A stretch of DNA of 21,373 nucleotides from Utricularia gibba (taxonomy: Eukaryota > Streptophyta > Magnoliopsida > Lamiales > Lentibulariaceae), in contig NEEC01000139.1 of the NCBI GenBank assembly GCA_002189035.1, positions 1-21,373 of the forward strand, in the 5' to 3' direction. Both the position numbers and the translations under genes were made by a program. This document shows positions 7,188 through 20,344 of this stretch, piece by piece (position 1 is the first letter of the stretch; each line of letters opens with the position of its first letter). The notes below the pieces were generated by a model, which worked only from the letters and a program-made list of their open reading frames with translations, was not told the DNA's origin and did no database searches.

Positions 7188-9325
7188 CCCGTGTGCATAC
7201 GCAGCAGCACCACGAGGCCACATGGGCTTGGTTAATGCCCGCGTGCTCGAGCAGCAGCCACAAGGCCATACGGCCGTGGAAAAAAAGAAAAACAACCATA
7301 AAATACAATAAGCCAAAAATAAAAAATAAAATTGATAAACCCTTGGTTCGGTTCGGGCCCAATCAAAACCCGTAGGGTTTAACCCGTTCGGGTTGAACAG
7401 AAAGACAACCCCATGGGTCATGCAAACTGTAATACCCAGAATTTCATCGGGTTGGGTCCGAACCTGAATGGATCCAACCCAGGCCCATCTCTAATCATAA
7501 TCATATGATATAGGTTTATTAAATTATAAATAATTGAAATACATTATTTATTAAACCGTAGGATAACTGTGAAAGCTTCTTTGACTTAATTATTACCATT
7601 TGATCCTCAGTTGTACTTTGGATGGAGTGTGTATTTTTACTTTAGTCAATTTAATTAGCATTCGATCCTTGGTTATGATTCAGATCATATTTGCTATTTT
7701 TTTACTTTAAATATTTTTATTATCATTCGATCCTTAAGTATAATGCGGATCGAGCGCGTATTTTTTATTTTAATATTTTTTATTAGCATTCGAACGTTAG
7801 GTATGCTGCGGATCGAGCGTATATTTTTCACTCTCATATTTTTATTAGCCTTAGATCCTTAGGTATACTTTGGATCGAGTGCATATTCATTTATTTTAAA
7901 TCTTAATTAGCGTTCCACCGTTAGGAGCAATTTAGAACGTGTATACATTACAATGCCATGCCACACGGGCGTGGTTTACGCACAACCCACGCCCGTGTGC
8001 CCTTGCAATGTAAACACGCTCCACATTGCTCCTAAGGATCGAGCGTTAACACAAGTTTCAAGTAAACCATCTCCACTCGATCCGAATCATGTCTAAAGAC
8101 CGAAAGCCAATAAAAATATTAAAATAAAAAATATACGCTCGATCCGCATCATATCTTAGAATCGAATGCAAATAGAATCGTTCAAATAAAAAATATACAC
8201 TCGATTGGAATCTTAACCAAGGATCGAATGCTAATTAAAATGATTAAAATAAAAATGCACACTCCATCCAAAGTATAACTAAGGGTCGAATGCTAATAAA
8301 ATTAAAAACTAAGAAACTTTCACATGTAGTATATGCTTTAATAACTAACGTATTTACATTATTTATATTTTAATAAACATATATCACATGATTATAAAAA
8401 TATTTTTTTTGTCATTGTAGAAAGCTCATCACGCCACGCACACCACCCTGGAGAGGTTTCAACAGCTGTTATGAACTCACAACCCCTTGCTCAGCAGATT
8501 CAGTAAAATTCTCTAACACTTGGGCTTCCAACGGATCATATCCCATATTCATTCATACGAAATTGTGCAAGAATAATGTGACTTTGAGTTTGAACTAGAT
8601 AGTAGGACGCTGATCGAAGAATGGCCCATCGAGTCTCTAAAATTGGCCGTCCTCGCTCAACAAATGTGGGGTGCACGTGACATCCCAATTTCAACAAATG
8701 CATCATGATTTTCGTCGAGTGGGCCCATGAGCCCGTCCGAACCCGGGGCCCGGGCCAAGGGCCCCTCGAGAGCGCCCGCCTCAATACGAGGAGGTGTTCC
8801 TTCAAAAACCATATACGCGTCTCGTCACAACCCAACGTTAATAAATGCATCACTTTTTTTGGCGCGCTACTGCTGACTTTGGGCCTGAGTTCGGCACGAC
8901 CTCCGGCTCGATCAGGGTGCCCCACCGAGAGCTCCTCCTTAAGTATAAAGTGTGTTGTTGAAAAAAACCGTGTGCGGTTCTCGTGACATCCTAACTTCAA
9001 CAAATGCATCACGATTTTCGTCGAGTCGGACGGGACCGGGCTCCCGGGGCCCGGACGAGGCGCAGCGCCCGCTCCCCTCCCCCCCAAAACTAGAAGGTGT
9101 TCCATGGAAAACCATTTAGGCGGCTCGTGACAACCCAAAGTTAATAAATGCATCACTTTCTTTGCCGGGCTACAATGACTTTACGCTCGAGCCTGGTACG
9201 ACGTATGGGAAGATTCGAGTGCCCCCCGAGAGCGTCTCCACAAGTATAAAGCGTGTTGTTGAAAAAACCGTGTTGGGTGCACGTGACATCCTAATTTCAA
9301 CAAATGTGTCACGATTTTCGCCGAG
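6990..9325 (+). repeat. Macro-repeat unit 4 (2336 bp)
   Basis: Sub-array end to 7187, linker 7188-7496, foldback 7497-8395, exon-like segment 8421-8598, next sub-array from 8677. It carries CGGCTCGATC plus the extra A near 8905-8925. Its seven-C tract near 9079-9085 happens to keep a 206-codon minus-strand frame open (8536-9156), which I do not regard as a gene. Confidence 0.97.
7497..8395. repeat. Foldback-like inverted repeat, unit 4
   Basis: Complete inverted repeat with both terminal arms and the central hairpin. No base substitution was seen relative to units 3, 5 and 6 in the parts compared. Confidence 0.9.
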
Positions 9326-9523
9326 TGGGACCAGAGTGGGCTCATCAGCCAGACCGAACCCGGGGCCCAAGCCAAGGGCCCCTCGAGAGCGCCCCCCCAC
9401 AAAACTAGATGGTGTTCCACGAAAAAAAATTAGGCGGCTCGTGATAACCCAACGCTAAGAAATGCATCCCTTTTTTCGCCGGGCTAAAACTGACTTTGGG
9501 CTCATGCCCGGCGCGACCCCCAG
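8677..9523 (+). repeat. 150-bp monomer sub-array, units 4/5
   Basis: Same order as the reference. Seven-C tract in A2, extra A in B1. Confidence 0.9.
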
Positions 9524-11660
9524 CCCGTGTGCATACGCAGCAGCACCACGAGGCCACATGGGCTTGGTTAATGCCCGCGTGCTCGAGCAGCAGCCACAAG
9601 GCCATACGGCCGTGGAAAAAAAGAAAAACAACCATAAAATACAATAAGCCAAAAATAAAAAATAAAATTGATAAACCCTTGGTTCGGTTCGGGCCCAATC
9701 AAAACCCGTAGGGTTTAACCCGTTCGGGTTGAACAGAAAGACAACCCCATGGGTCATGCAAACTGTAATACCCAGAATTTCATCGGGTTGGGTCCGAACC
9801 TGAATGGATCCAACCCAGGCCCATCTCTAATCATAATCATATGATATAGGTTTATTAAATTATAAATAATTGAAATACATTATTTATTAAACCGTAGGAT
9901 AACTGTGAAAGCTTCTTTGACTTAATTATTACCATTTGATCCTCAGTTGTACTTTGGATGGAGTGTGTATTTTTACTTTAGTCAATTTAATTAGCATTCG
10001 ATCCTTGGTTATGATTCAGATCATATTTGCTATTTTTTTACTTTAAATATTTTTATTATCATTCGATCCTTAAGTATAATGCGGATCGAGCGCGTATTTT
10101 TTATTTTAATATTTTTTATTAGCATTCGAACGTTAGGTATGCTGCGGATCGAGCGTATATTTTTCACTCTCATATTTTTATTAGCCTTAGATCCTTAGGT
10201 ATACTTTGGATCGAGTGCATATTCATTTATTTTAAATCTTAATTAGCGTTCCACCGTTAGGAGCAATTTAGAACGTGTATACATTACAATGCCATGCCAC
10301 ACGGGCGTGGTTTACGCACAACCCACGCCCGTGTGCCCTTGCAATGTAAACACGCTCCACATTGCTCCTAAGGATCGAGCGTTAACACAAGTTTCAAGTA
10401 AACCATCTCCACTCGATCCGAATCATGTCTAAAGACCGAAAGCCAATAAAAATATTAAAATAAAAAATATACGCTCGATCCGCATCATATCTTAGAATCG
10501 AATGCAAATAGAATCGTTCAAATAAAAAATATACACTCGATTGGAATCTTAACCAAGGATCGAATGCTAATTAAAATGATTAAAATAAAAATGCACACTC
10601 CATCCAAAGTATAACTAAGGGTCGAATGCTAATAAAATTAAAAACTAAGAAACTTTCACATGTAGTATATGCTTTAATAACTAACGTATTTACATTATTT
10701 ATATTTTAATAAACATATATCACATGATTATAAAAATATTTTTTTTGTCATTGTAGAAAGCTCATCACGCCACGCACACCACCCTGGAGAGGTTTCAACA
10801 GCTGTTATGAACTCACAACCCCTTGCTCAGCAGATTCAGTAAAATTCTCTAACACTTGGGCTTCCAACGGATCATATCCCATATTCATTCATACGAAATT
10901 GTGCAAGAATAATGTGACTTTGAGTTTGAACTAGATAGTAGGACGCTGATCGAAGAATGGCCCATCGAGTCTCTAAAATTGGCCGTCCTCGCTCAACAAA
11001 TGTGGGGTGCACGTGACATCCCAATTTCAACAAATGCATCATGATTTTCGTCGAGTGGGCCCATGAGCCCGTCCGAACCCGGGGCCCGGGCCAAGGGCCC
11101 CTCGAGAGCGCCCGCCTCAATACGAGGAGGTGTTCCTTCAAAAACCATATACGCGTCTCGTCACAACCCAACGTTAATAAATGCATCACTTTTTTTGGCG
11201 CGCTACTGCTGACTTTGGGCCTGAGTTCGGCACGACCTCCGGCTCGATCAGGGTGCCCCACCGAGAGCTCCTCCTTAAGTATAAAGTGTGTTGTTGAAAA
11301 AAACCGTGTGCGGTTCTCGTGACATCCTAACTTCAACAAATGCATCACGATTTTCGTCGAGTCGGACGGGACCGGGCTCCCGGGGCCCGGACGAGGCGCA
11401 GCGCCCGCTCCCCTCCCCCCAAAACTAGAAGGTGTTCCATGGAAAACCATTTAGGCGGCTCGTGACAACCCAAAGTTAATAAATGCATCACTTTCTTTGC
11501 CGGGCTACAATGACTTTACGCTCGAGCCTGGTACGACGTATGGGAAGATTCGAGTGCCCCCCGAGAGCGTCTCCACAAGTATAAAGCGTGTTGTTGAAAA
11601 AACCGTGTTGGGTGCACGTGACATCCTAATTTCAACAAATGTGTCACGATTTTCGCCGAG
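9326..11660 (+). repeat. Macro-repeat unit 5 (2335 bp)
   Basis: Sub-array end to 9523, linker 9524-9832, foldback 9833-10731, exon-like segment 10757-10934, next sub-array from 11013. By the stretches compared it differs from unit 4 mainly by one C fewer in the tract near 11415-11420, which is enough to shorten the minus-strand chance frame from 206 to 192 codons. Confidence 0.97.
9833..10731. repeat. Foldback-like inverted repeat, unit 5
   Basis: Complete inverted repeat, indistinguishable by eye from the unit 4 copy. Confidence 0.9.
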
Positions 11661-11858
11661 TGGGACCAGAGTGGGCTCATCAGCCAGACCGAACCCGGGG
11701 CCCAAGCCAAGGGCCCCTCGAGAGCGCCCCCCCACAAAACTAGATGGTGTTCCACGAAAAAAAATTAGGCGGCTCGTGATAACCCAACGCTAAGAAATGC
11801 ATCCCTTTTTTCGCCGGGCTAAAACTGACTTTGGGCTCATGCCCGGCGCGACCCCCAG
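11013..11858 (+). repeat. 150-bp monomer sub-array, units 5/6
   Basis: Same order as the reference. Six-C tract in A2, extra A in B1. Confidence 0.9.
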
Positions 11859-13996
11859 CCCGTGTGCATACGCAGCAGCACCACGAGGCCACATGGGCTT
11901 GGTTAATGCCCGCGTGCTCGAGCAGCAGCCACAAGGCCATACGGCCGTGGAAAAAAAGAAAAACAACCATAAAATACAATAAGCCAAAAATAAAAAATAA
12001 AATTGATAAACCCTTGGTTCGGTTCGGGCCCAATCAAAACCCGTAGGGTTTAACCCGTTCGGGTTGAACAGAAAGACAACCCCATGGGTCATGCAAACTG
12101 TAATACCCAGAATTTCATCGGGTTGGGTCCGAACCTGAATGGATCCAACCCAGGCCCATCTCTAATCATAATCATATGATATAGGTTTATTAAATTATAA
12201 ATAATTGAAATACATTATTTATTAAACCGTAGGATAACTGTGAAAGCTTCTTTGACTTAATTATTACCATTTGATCCTCAGTTGTACTTTGGATGGAGTG
12301 TGTATTTTTACTTTAGTCAATTTAATTAGCATTCGATCCTTGGTTATGATTCAGATCATATTTGCTATTTTTTTACTTTAAATATTTTTATTATCATTCG
12401 ATCCTTAAGTATAATGCGGATCGAGCGCGTATTTTTTATTTTAATATTTTTTATTAGCATTCGAACGTTAGGTATGCTGCGGATCGAGCGTATATTTTTC
12501 ACTCTCATATTTTTATTAGCCTTAGATCCTTAGGTATACTTTGGATCGAGTGCATATTCATTTATTTTAAATCTTAATTAGCGTTCCACCGTTAGGAGCA
12601 ATTTAGAACGTGTATACATTACAATGCCATGCCACACGGGCGTGGTTTACGCACAACCCACGCCCGTGTGCCCTTGCAATGTAAACACGCTCCACATTGC
12701 TCCTAAGGATCGAGCGTTAACACAAGTTTCAAGTAAACCATCTCCACTCGATCCGAATCATGTCTAAAGACCGAAAGCCAATAAAAATATTAAAATAAAA
12801 AATATACGCTCGATCCGCATCATATCTTAGAATCGAATGCAAATAGAATCGTTCAAATAAAAAATATACACTCGATTGGAATCTTAACCAAGGATCGAAT
12901 GCTAATTAAAATGATTAAAATAAAAATGCACACTCCATCCAAAGTATAACTAAGGGTCGAATGCTAATAAAATTAAAAACTAAGAAACTTTCACATGTAG
13001 TATATGCTTTAATAACTAACGTATTTACATTATTTATATTTTAATAAACATATATCACATGATTATAAAAATATTTTTTTTGTCATTGTAGAAAGCTCAT
13101 CACGCCACGCACACCACCCTGGAGAGGTTTCAACAGCTGTTATGAACTCACAACCCCTTGCTCAGCAGATTCAGTAAAATTCTCTAACACTTGGGCTTCC
13201 AACGGATCATATCCCATATTCATTCATACGAAATTGTGCAAGAATAATGTGACTTTGAGTTTGAACTAGATAGTAGGACGCTGATCGAAGAATGGCCCAT
13301 CGAGTCTCTAAAATTGGCCGTCCTCGCTCAACAAATGTGGGGTGCACGTGACATCCCAATTTCAACAAATGCATCATGATTTTCGTCGAGTGGGCCCATG
13401 AGCCCGTCCGAACCCGGGGCCCGGGCCAAGGGCCCCTCGAGAGCGCCCGCCTCAATACGAGGAGGTGTTCCTTCAAAAACCATATACGCGTCTCGTCACA
13501 ACCCAACGTTAATAAATGCATCACTTTTTTTGGCGCGCTACTGCTGACTTTGGGCCTGAGTTCGGCACGACCTCCGGCTCGATCAGGGTGCCCCACCGAG
13601 AGCTCCTCCTTAAGTATAAAGTGTGTTGTTGAAAAAAACCGTGTGCGGTTCTCGTGACATCCTAACTTCAACAAATGCATCACGATTTTCGTCGAGTCGG
13701 ACGGGACCGGGCTCCCGGGGCCCGGACGAGGCGCAGCGCCCGCTCCCCTCCCCCCCAAAACTAGAAGGTGTTCCATGGAAAACCATTTAGGCGGCTCGTG
13801 ACAACCCAAAGTTAATAAATGCATCACTTTCTTTGCCGGGCTACAATGACTTTACGCTCGAGCCTGGTACGACGTATGGGAAGATTCGAGTGCCCCCCGA
13901 GAGCGTCTCCACAAGTATAAAGCGTGTTGTTGAAAAAACCGTGTTGGGTGCACGTGACATCCTAATTTCAACAAATGTGTCACGATTTTCGCCGAG
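11661..13996 (+). repeat. Macro-repeat unit 6 (2336 bp)
   Basis: Sub-array end to 11858, linker 11859-12167, foldback 12168-13066, exon-like segment 13092-13269, next sub-array from 13348. It has the same length and the same variant states as unit 4: CGGCTCGATC, extra A, seven-C tract. That makes units 4 and 6 the closest pair I could see. Confidence 0.97.
12168..13066. repeat. Foldback-like inverted repeat, unit 6
   Basis: Complete inverted repeat, indistinguishable by eye from the unit 4 and 5 copies. Confidence 0.9.
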
Positions 13997-14194
13997 TGGG
14001 ACCAGAGTGGGCTCATCAGCCAGACCGAACCCGGGGCCCAAGCCAAGGGCCCCTCGAGAGCGCCCCCCCACAAAACTAGATGGTGTTCCACGAAAAAAAA
14101 TTAGGCGGCTCGTGATAACCCAACGCTAAGAAATGCATCCCTTTTTTCGCCGGGCTAAAACTGACTTTGGGCTCATGCCCGGCGCGACCCCCAG
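13348..14194 (+). repeat. 150-bp monomer sub-array, units 6/7
   Basis: Same order as the reference, with the same variant states as the 8677-9523 copy. Confidence 0.9.
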
Positions 14195-16330
14195 CCCGTG
14201 TGCATACGCAGCAGCACCACGAGGCCACATGGGCTTGGTTAATGCCCGCGTGCTCGAGCAGCAGCCACAAGGCCATACGGCCGTGGAAAAAAAGAAAAAC
14301 AACCATAAAATACAATAAGCCAAAAATAAAAAATAAAATTGATAAACCCTTGGTTCGGTTCGGGCCCAATCAAAACCCGTAGGGTTTAACCCGTTCGGGT
14401 TGAACAGAAAGACAACCCCATGGGTCATGCAAACTGTAATACCCAGAATTTCATCGGGTTGGGTCCGAACCTGAATGGATCCAACCCAGGCCCATCTCTA
14501 ATCATAATCATATGATATAGGTTTATTAAATTATAAATAATTGAAATACATTATTTATTAAACCGTAGGATAACTGTGAAAGCTTCTTTGACTTAATTAT
14601 TACCATTTGATCCTCAGTTGTACTTTGGATGGAGTGTGTATTTTTACTTTAGTCAATTTAATTAGCATTCGATCCTTGGTTATGATTCAGATCATATTTG
14701 CTATTTTTTTACTTTAAATATTTTTATTATCATTCGATCCTTAAGTATAATGCGGATCGAGCGCGTATTTTTTATTTTAATATTTTTTATTAGCATTCGA
14801 ACGTTAGGTATGCTGCGGATCGAGCGTATATTTTTCACTCTCATATTTTTATTAGCCTTAGATCCTTAGGTATACTTTGGATCGAGTGCATATTCATTTA
14901 TTTTAAATCTTAATTAGCGTTCCACCGTTAGGAGCAATTTAGAACGTGTATACATTACAATGCCATGCCACACGGGCGTGGTTTACGCACAACCCACGCC
15001 CGTGTGCCCTTGCAATGTAAACACGCTCCACATTGCTCCTAAGGATCGAGCGTTAACACAAGTTTCAAGTAAACCATCTCCACTCGATCCGAATCATGTC
15101 TAAAGACCGAAAGCCAATAAAAATATTAAAATAAAAAATATACGCTCGATCCGCATCATATCTTAGAATCGAATGCAAATAGAATCGTTCAAATAAAAAA
15201 TATACACTCGATTGGAATCTTAACCAAGGATCGAATGCTAATTAAAATGATTAAAATAAAAATGCACACTCCATCCAAAGTATAACTAAGGGTCGAATGC
15301 TAATAAAATTAAAAACTAAGAAACTTTCACATGTAGTATATGCTTTAATAACTAACGTATTTACATTATTTATATTTTAATAAACATATATCACATGATT
15401 ATAAAAATATTTTTTTTGTCATTGTAGAAAGCTCATCACGCCACGCACACCACCCTGGAGAGGTTTCAACAGCTGTTATGAACTCACAACCCCTTGCTCA
15501 GCAGATTCAGTAAAATTCTCTAACACTTGGGCTTCCAACGGATCATATCCCATATTCATTCATACGAAATTGTGCAAGAATAATGTGACTTTGAGTTTGA
15601 ACTAGATAGTAGGACGCTGATCGAAGAATGGCCCATCGAGTCTCTAAAATTGGCCGTCCTCGCTCAACAAATGTGGGGTGCACGTGACATCCCAATTTCA
15701 ACAAATGCATCATGATTTTCGTCGAGTGGGCCCATGAGCCCGTCCGAACCCGGGGCCCGGGCCAAGGGCCCCTCGAGAGCGCCCGCCTCAATACGAGGAG
15801 GTGTTCCTTCAAAAACCATATACGCGTCTCGTCACAACCCAACGTTAATAAATGCATCACTTTTTTTGGCGCGCTACTGCTGACTTTGGGCCTGAGTTCG
15901 GCACGACCTCCGGCCGATCAGGGTGCCCCACCGAGAGCTCCTCCTTAAGTATAAAGTGTGTTGTTGAAAAAAACCGTGTGCGGTTCTCGTGACATCCTAA
16001 CTTCAACAAATGCATCACGATTTTCGTCGAGTCGGACGGGACCGGGCTCCCGGGGCCCGGACGAGGCGCAGCGCCCGCTCCCTCCCCCCCAAAACTAGAA
16101 GGTGTTCCATGGAAAACCATTTAGGCGGCTCGTGACAACCCAAAGTTAATAAATGCATCACTTTCTTTGCCGGGCTACAATGACTTTACGCTCGAGCCTG
16201 GTACGACGTATGGGAAGATTCGAGTGCCCCCCGAGAGCGTCTCCACAAGTATAAAGCGTGTTGTTGAAAAAACCGTGTTGGGTGCACGTGACATCCTAAT
16301 TTCAACAAATGTGTCACGATTTTCGCCGAG
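13997..16330 (+). repeat. Macro-repeat unit 7 (2334 bp)
   Basis: Sub-array end to 14194, linker 14195-14503, foldback 14504-15402, exon-like segment 15428-15605, next sub-array from 15684. It joins the CGGCCGATC form (otherwise in units 1 and 9) to the extra-A form (otherwise in units 2, 4, 5 and 6). This mosaic state is discussed in the findings. Confidence 0.97.
14504..15402. repeat. Foldback-like inverted repeat, unit 7
   Basis: Complete inverted repeat with the same subrepeat order and hairpin core as the other inner units. Confidence 0.9.
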
Positions 16331-16528
16331 TGGGACCAGAGTGGGCTCATCAGCCAGACCGAACCCGGGGCCCAAGCCAAGGGCCCCTCGAGAGCGCCCC
16401 CCCACAAAACTAGATGGTGTTCCACGAAAAAAAATTAGGCGGCTCGTGATAACCCAACGCTAAGAAATGCATCCCTTTTTTCGCCGGGCTAAAACTGACT
16501 TTGGGCTCATGCCCGGCGCGACCCCCAG
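15684..16528 (+). repeat. 150-bp monomer sub-array, units 7/8
   Basis: Same order as the reference. B1 carries CGGCCGATC together with the extra A, and A2 lost one C before its T (GCTCCCTCC instead of GCTCCCCTCC). Confidence 0.9.
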
Positions 16529-18662
16529 CCCGTGTGCATACGCAGCAGCACCACGAGGCCACATGGGCTTGGTTAATGCCCGCGTGCTCGAGCAGCAGCC
16601 ACAAGGCCATACGGCCGTGGAAAAAAAGAAAAACAACCATAAAATACAATAAGCCAAAAATAAAAAATAAAATTGATAAACCCTTGGTTCGGTTCGGGCC
16701 CAATCAAAACCCGTAGGGTTTAACCCGTTCGGGTTGAACAGAAAGACAACCCCATGGGTCATGCAAACTGTAATACCCAGAATTTCATCGGGTTGGGTCC
16801 GAACCTGAATGGATCCAACCCAGGCCCATCTCTAATCATAATCATATGATATAGGTTTATTAAATTATAAATAATTGAAATACATTATTTATTAAACCGT
16901 AGGATAACTGTGAAAGCTTCTTTGACTTAATTATTACCATTTGATCCTCAGTTGTACTTTGGATGGAGTGTGTATTTTTACTTTAGTCAATTTAATTAGC
17001 ATTCGATCCTTGGTTATGATTCAGATCATATTTGCTATTTTTTTACTTTAAATATTTTTATTATCATTCGATCCTTAAGTATAATGCGGATCGAGCGCGT
17101 ATTTTTTATTTTAATATTTTTATTAGCATTCGAACGTTAGGTATGCTGCGGATCGAGCGTATATTTTTCACTCTCATATTTTTATTAGCCTTAGATCCTT
17201 AGGTATACTTTGGATCGAGTGCATATTCATTTATTTTAAATCTTAATTAGCGTTCCACCGTTAGGAGCAATTTAGAACGTGTATACATTACAATGCCATG
17301 CCACACGGGCGTGGTTTACGCACAACCCACGCCCGTGTGCCCTTGCAATGTAAACACGCTCCACATTGCTCCTAAGGATCGAGCGTTAACACAAGTTTCA
17401 AGTAAACCATCTCCACTCGATCCGAATCATGTCTAAAGACCGAAAGCCAATAAAAATATTAAAATAAAAAATATACGCTCGATCCGCATCATATCTTAGA
17501 ATCGAATGCAAATAGAATCGTTCAAATAAAAAATATACACTCGATTGGAATCTTAACCAAGGATCGAATGCTAATTAAAATGATTAAAATAAAAATGCAC
17601 ACTCCATCCAAAGTATAACTAAGGGTCGAATGCTAATAAAATTAAAAACTAAGAAACTTTCACATGTAGTATATGCTTTAATAACTAACGTATTTACATT
17701 ATTTATATTTTAATAAACATATATCACATGATTATAAAAATATTTTTTTTGTCATTGTAGAAAGCTCATCACGCCACGCACACCACCCTGGAGAGGTTTC
17801 AACAGCTGTTATGAACTCACAACCCCTTGCTCAGCAGATTCAGTAAAATTCTCTAACACTTGGGCTTCCAACGGATCATATCCCATATTCATTCATACGA
17901 AATTGTGCAAGAATAATGTGACTTTGAGTTTGAACTAGATAGTAGGACGCTGATCGAAGAATGGCCCATCGAGTCTCTAAAATTGGCCGTCCTCGCTCAA
18001 CAAATGTGGGGTGCACGTGACATCCCAATTTCAACAAATGCATCATGATTTTCGTCGAGTGGGCCCATGAGCCCGTCCGAACCCGGGGCCCGGGCCAAGG
18101 GCCCCTCGAGAGCGCCCGCCTCAATACGAGGAGGTGTTCCTTCAAAAACCATATACGCGTCTCGTCACAACCCAACGTTAATAAATGCATCACTTTTTTT
18201 GGCGCGCTACTGCTGACTTTGGGCCTGAGTTCGGCACGACCTCCGGCTCGATCAGGGTGCCCCCGAGAGCTCCTCCTTAAGTATAAAGTGTGTTGTTGAA
18301 AAAAACCGTGTGCGGTTCTCGTGACATCCTAACTTCAACAAATGCATCACGATTTTCGTCGAGTCGGACGGGACCGGGCTCCCGGGGCCCGGACGAGGCG
18401 CAGCGCCCGCTCCCCTCCCCCCAAAACTAGAAGGTGTTCCATGGAAAACCATTTAGGCGGCTCGTGACAACCCAAAGTTAATAAATGCATCACTTTCTTT
18501 GCCGGGCTACAATGACTTTACGCTCGAGCCTGGTACGACGTATGGGAAGATTCGAGTGCCCCCCGAGAGCGTCTCCACAAGTATAAAGCGTGTTGTTGAA
18601 AAAACCGTGTTGGGTGCACGTGACATCCTAATTTCAACAAATGTGTCACGATTTTCGCCGAG
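16331..18662 (+). repeat. Macro-repeat unit 8 (2332 bp)
   Basis: Sub-array end to 16528, linker 16529-16837, foldback 16838-17735, exon-like segment 17761-17938, next sub-array from 18017. It has CGGCTCGATC with a shortened five-C tract and no extra A near 18259-18265, and one T fewer in a foldback T run near 17120. Confidence 0.97.
16838..17735. repeat. Foldback-like inverted repeat, unit 8
   Basis: Complete inverted repeat. One T is missing from the run near 17120 relative to units 3-7. Confidence 0.9.
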
Positions 18663-18858
18663 TGGGACCAGAGTGGGCTCATCAGCCAGACCGAACCCGG
18701 GCCCAAGCCAAGGGCCCCTCGAGAGCGCCCCCCACAAAACTAGATGGTGTTCCACGAAAAAAAATTAGGCGGCTCGTGATAACCCAACGCTAAGAAATGC
18801 ATCCCTTTTTTCGCCGGGCTAAAACTGACTTTGGGCTCATGCCCGGCGCGACCCCCAG
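18017..18858 (+). repeat. 150-bp monomer sub-array, units 8/9
   Basis: Same order as the reference. B1 has a five-C tract. A3 has shorter G and C tracts near 18698-18704 and 18728-18733. Confidence 0.9.
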
Positions 18859-19167
18859 CCCGTGTGCATACGCAGCAGCACCACGAGGCCACATGGGCTT
18901 GGTTAATGCCCGCGTGCTCGAGCAGCAGCCACAAGGCCATACGGCCGTGGAAAAAAAGAAAAACAACCATAAAATACAATAAGCCAAAAATAAAAAATAA
19001 AATTGATAAACCCTTGGTTCGGTTCGGGCCCAATCAAAACCCGTAGGGTTTAACCCGTTCGGGTTGAACAGAAAGACAACCCCATGGGTCATGCAAACTG
19101 TAATACCCAGAATTTCATCGGGTTGGGTCCGAACCTGAATGGATCCAACCCAGGCCCATCTCTAATC

Positions 19168-20064
19168 ATAATCATATGATATAGGTTTATTAAATTATAA
19201 ATAATTGAAATACATTATTTATTAAACCGTAGGATAACTGTGAAAGCTTCTTTGACTTAATTATTACCATTTGATCCTCAGTTGTACTTTGGATGGAGTG
19301 TGTATTTTTACTTTAGTCAATTTAATTAGCATTCGATCCTTGGTTATGATTCAGATCATATTTGCTATTTTTTTACTTTAAATATTTTTATTATCATTCG
19401 ATCCTTAAGTATAATGCGGATCGAGCGCGTATTTTTTTATTTTAATATTTTTTATTAGCATTCGAACGTTAGGTATGCTGCGGATCGAGCGTATATTTTT
19501 CACTCTCATATTTTTATTAGCCTTAGATCCTTAGGTATACTTTGGATCGAGTGCATATTCATTTATTTTAAATCTTAATTAGCGTTCCACCGTTAGGAGC
19601 AATTTAGAACGTGTATACATTACAATGCCATGCCACACGGGCGTGGTTTACGCACAACCCACGCCCGTGTGCCCTTGCAATGTAAACACGCTCCACATTG
19701 CTCCTAAGGATCGAGCGTTAACACAAGTTTCAAGTAAACCATCTCCACTCGATCCGATCATGTCTAAAGACCGAAAGCCAATAAAATATTAAAATAAAAA
19801 ATATACGCTCGATCCGCATCATATCTTAGAATCGAATGCAAATAGAATCGTTCAAATAAAAATATACACTCGATTGGAATCTTAACCAAGGATCGAATGC
19901 TAATTAAAATGATTAAAATAAAAATGCACACTCCATCCAAAGTATAACTAAGGGTCGAATGCTAATAAAATTAAAAACTAAGAAACTTTCACATGTAGTA
20001 TATGCTTTAATAACTAACGTATTTACATTATTTATATTTTAATAAACGTATATCACATGATTAT
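19168..20064. repeat. Foldback-like inverted repeat, unit 9
   Basis: Complete inverted repeat with several single-base losses in the right arm (near 19757, 19786 and 19858), one T more near 19431-19437 and an A-to-G change near 20048. The left arm otherwise matches the inner units, so the divergence is one-sided, toward the window end. Confidence 0.9.
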
Positions 20065-20266
20065 AAAAATATTTTTTTGTCATTGTAGAAAGGTCATCAC
20101 GCCACGTACACCACCCTGGAGAGGTTTCAACAGCTGTTATGAACTCACAACCCCTTGCTCAGCAGATTCAGTAAAATTCTCTAACACTTGGGCTTCCAAC
20201 GGATCATATCCCATATTCATTCATACGAAATTGTGCAAGAATAATGTGACTTTGAGTTTGAACTAG
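20057..20266 (+). other. Exon-like fragment with longer frame, unit 9 (69 codons)
   Basis: In unit 9 the T run before the acceptor-like AG is one base shorter. This joins an upstream ATG at 20057 to the 58-codon frame and gives a 69-codon open frame. A C-to-G change near 20093 replaces Leu with Val. Because the extension depends on a single homopolymer base in the least reliable part of the window, I treat it as an accident, not a gene. Confidence 0.15.
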
Positions 20267-20344
20267 ATAGTAGGACGCTGATCGAAGAATGGCCCATCGA
20301 GTCTCTAAAATTGGCCGTCCTCGCTCAACAAATGTGGGGTGCAC

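Noticed and set aside
8536-9156. 206-codon minus-strand open frame (also 13207-13827; 192 codons at 3867-4445 and 10872-11450)
   Set aside because: It runs through several 150-bp monomers, producing repeated HLLTLGCHE-type peptides, and its length changes with one C in a homopolymer. It is broken in the other units. It is a by-product of the repeat, with no recognisable domain.
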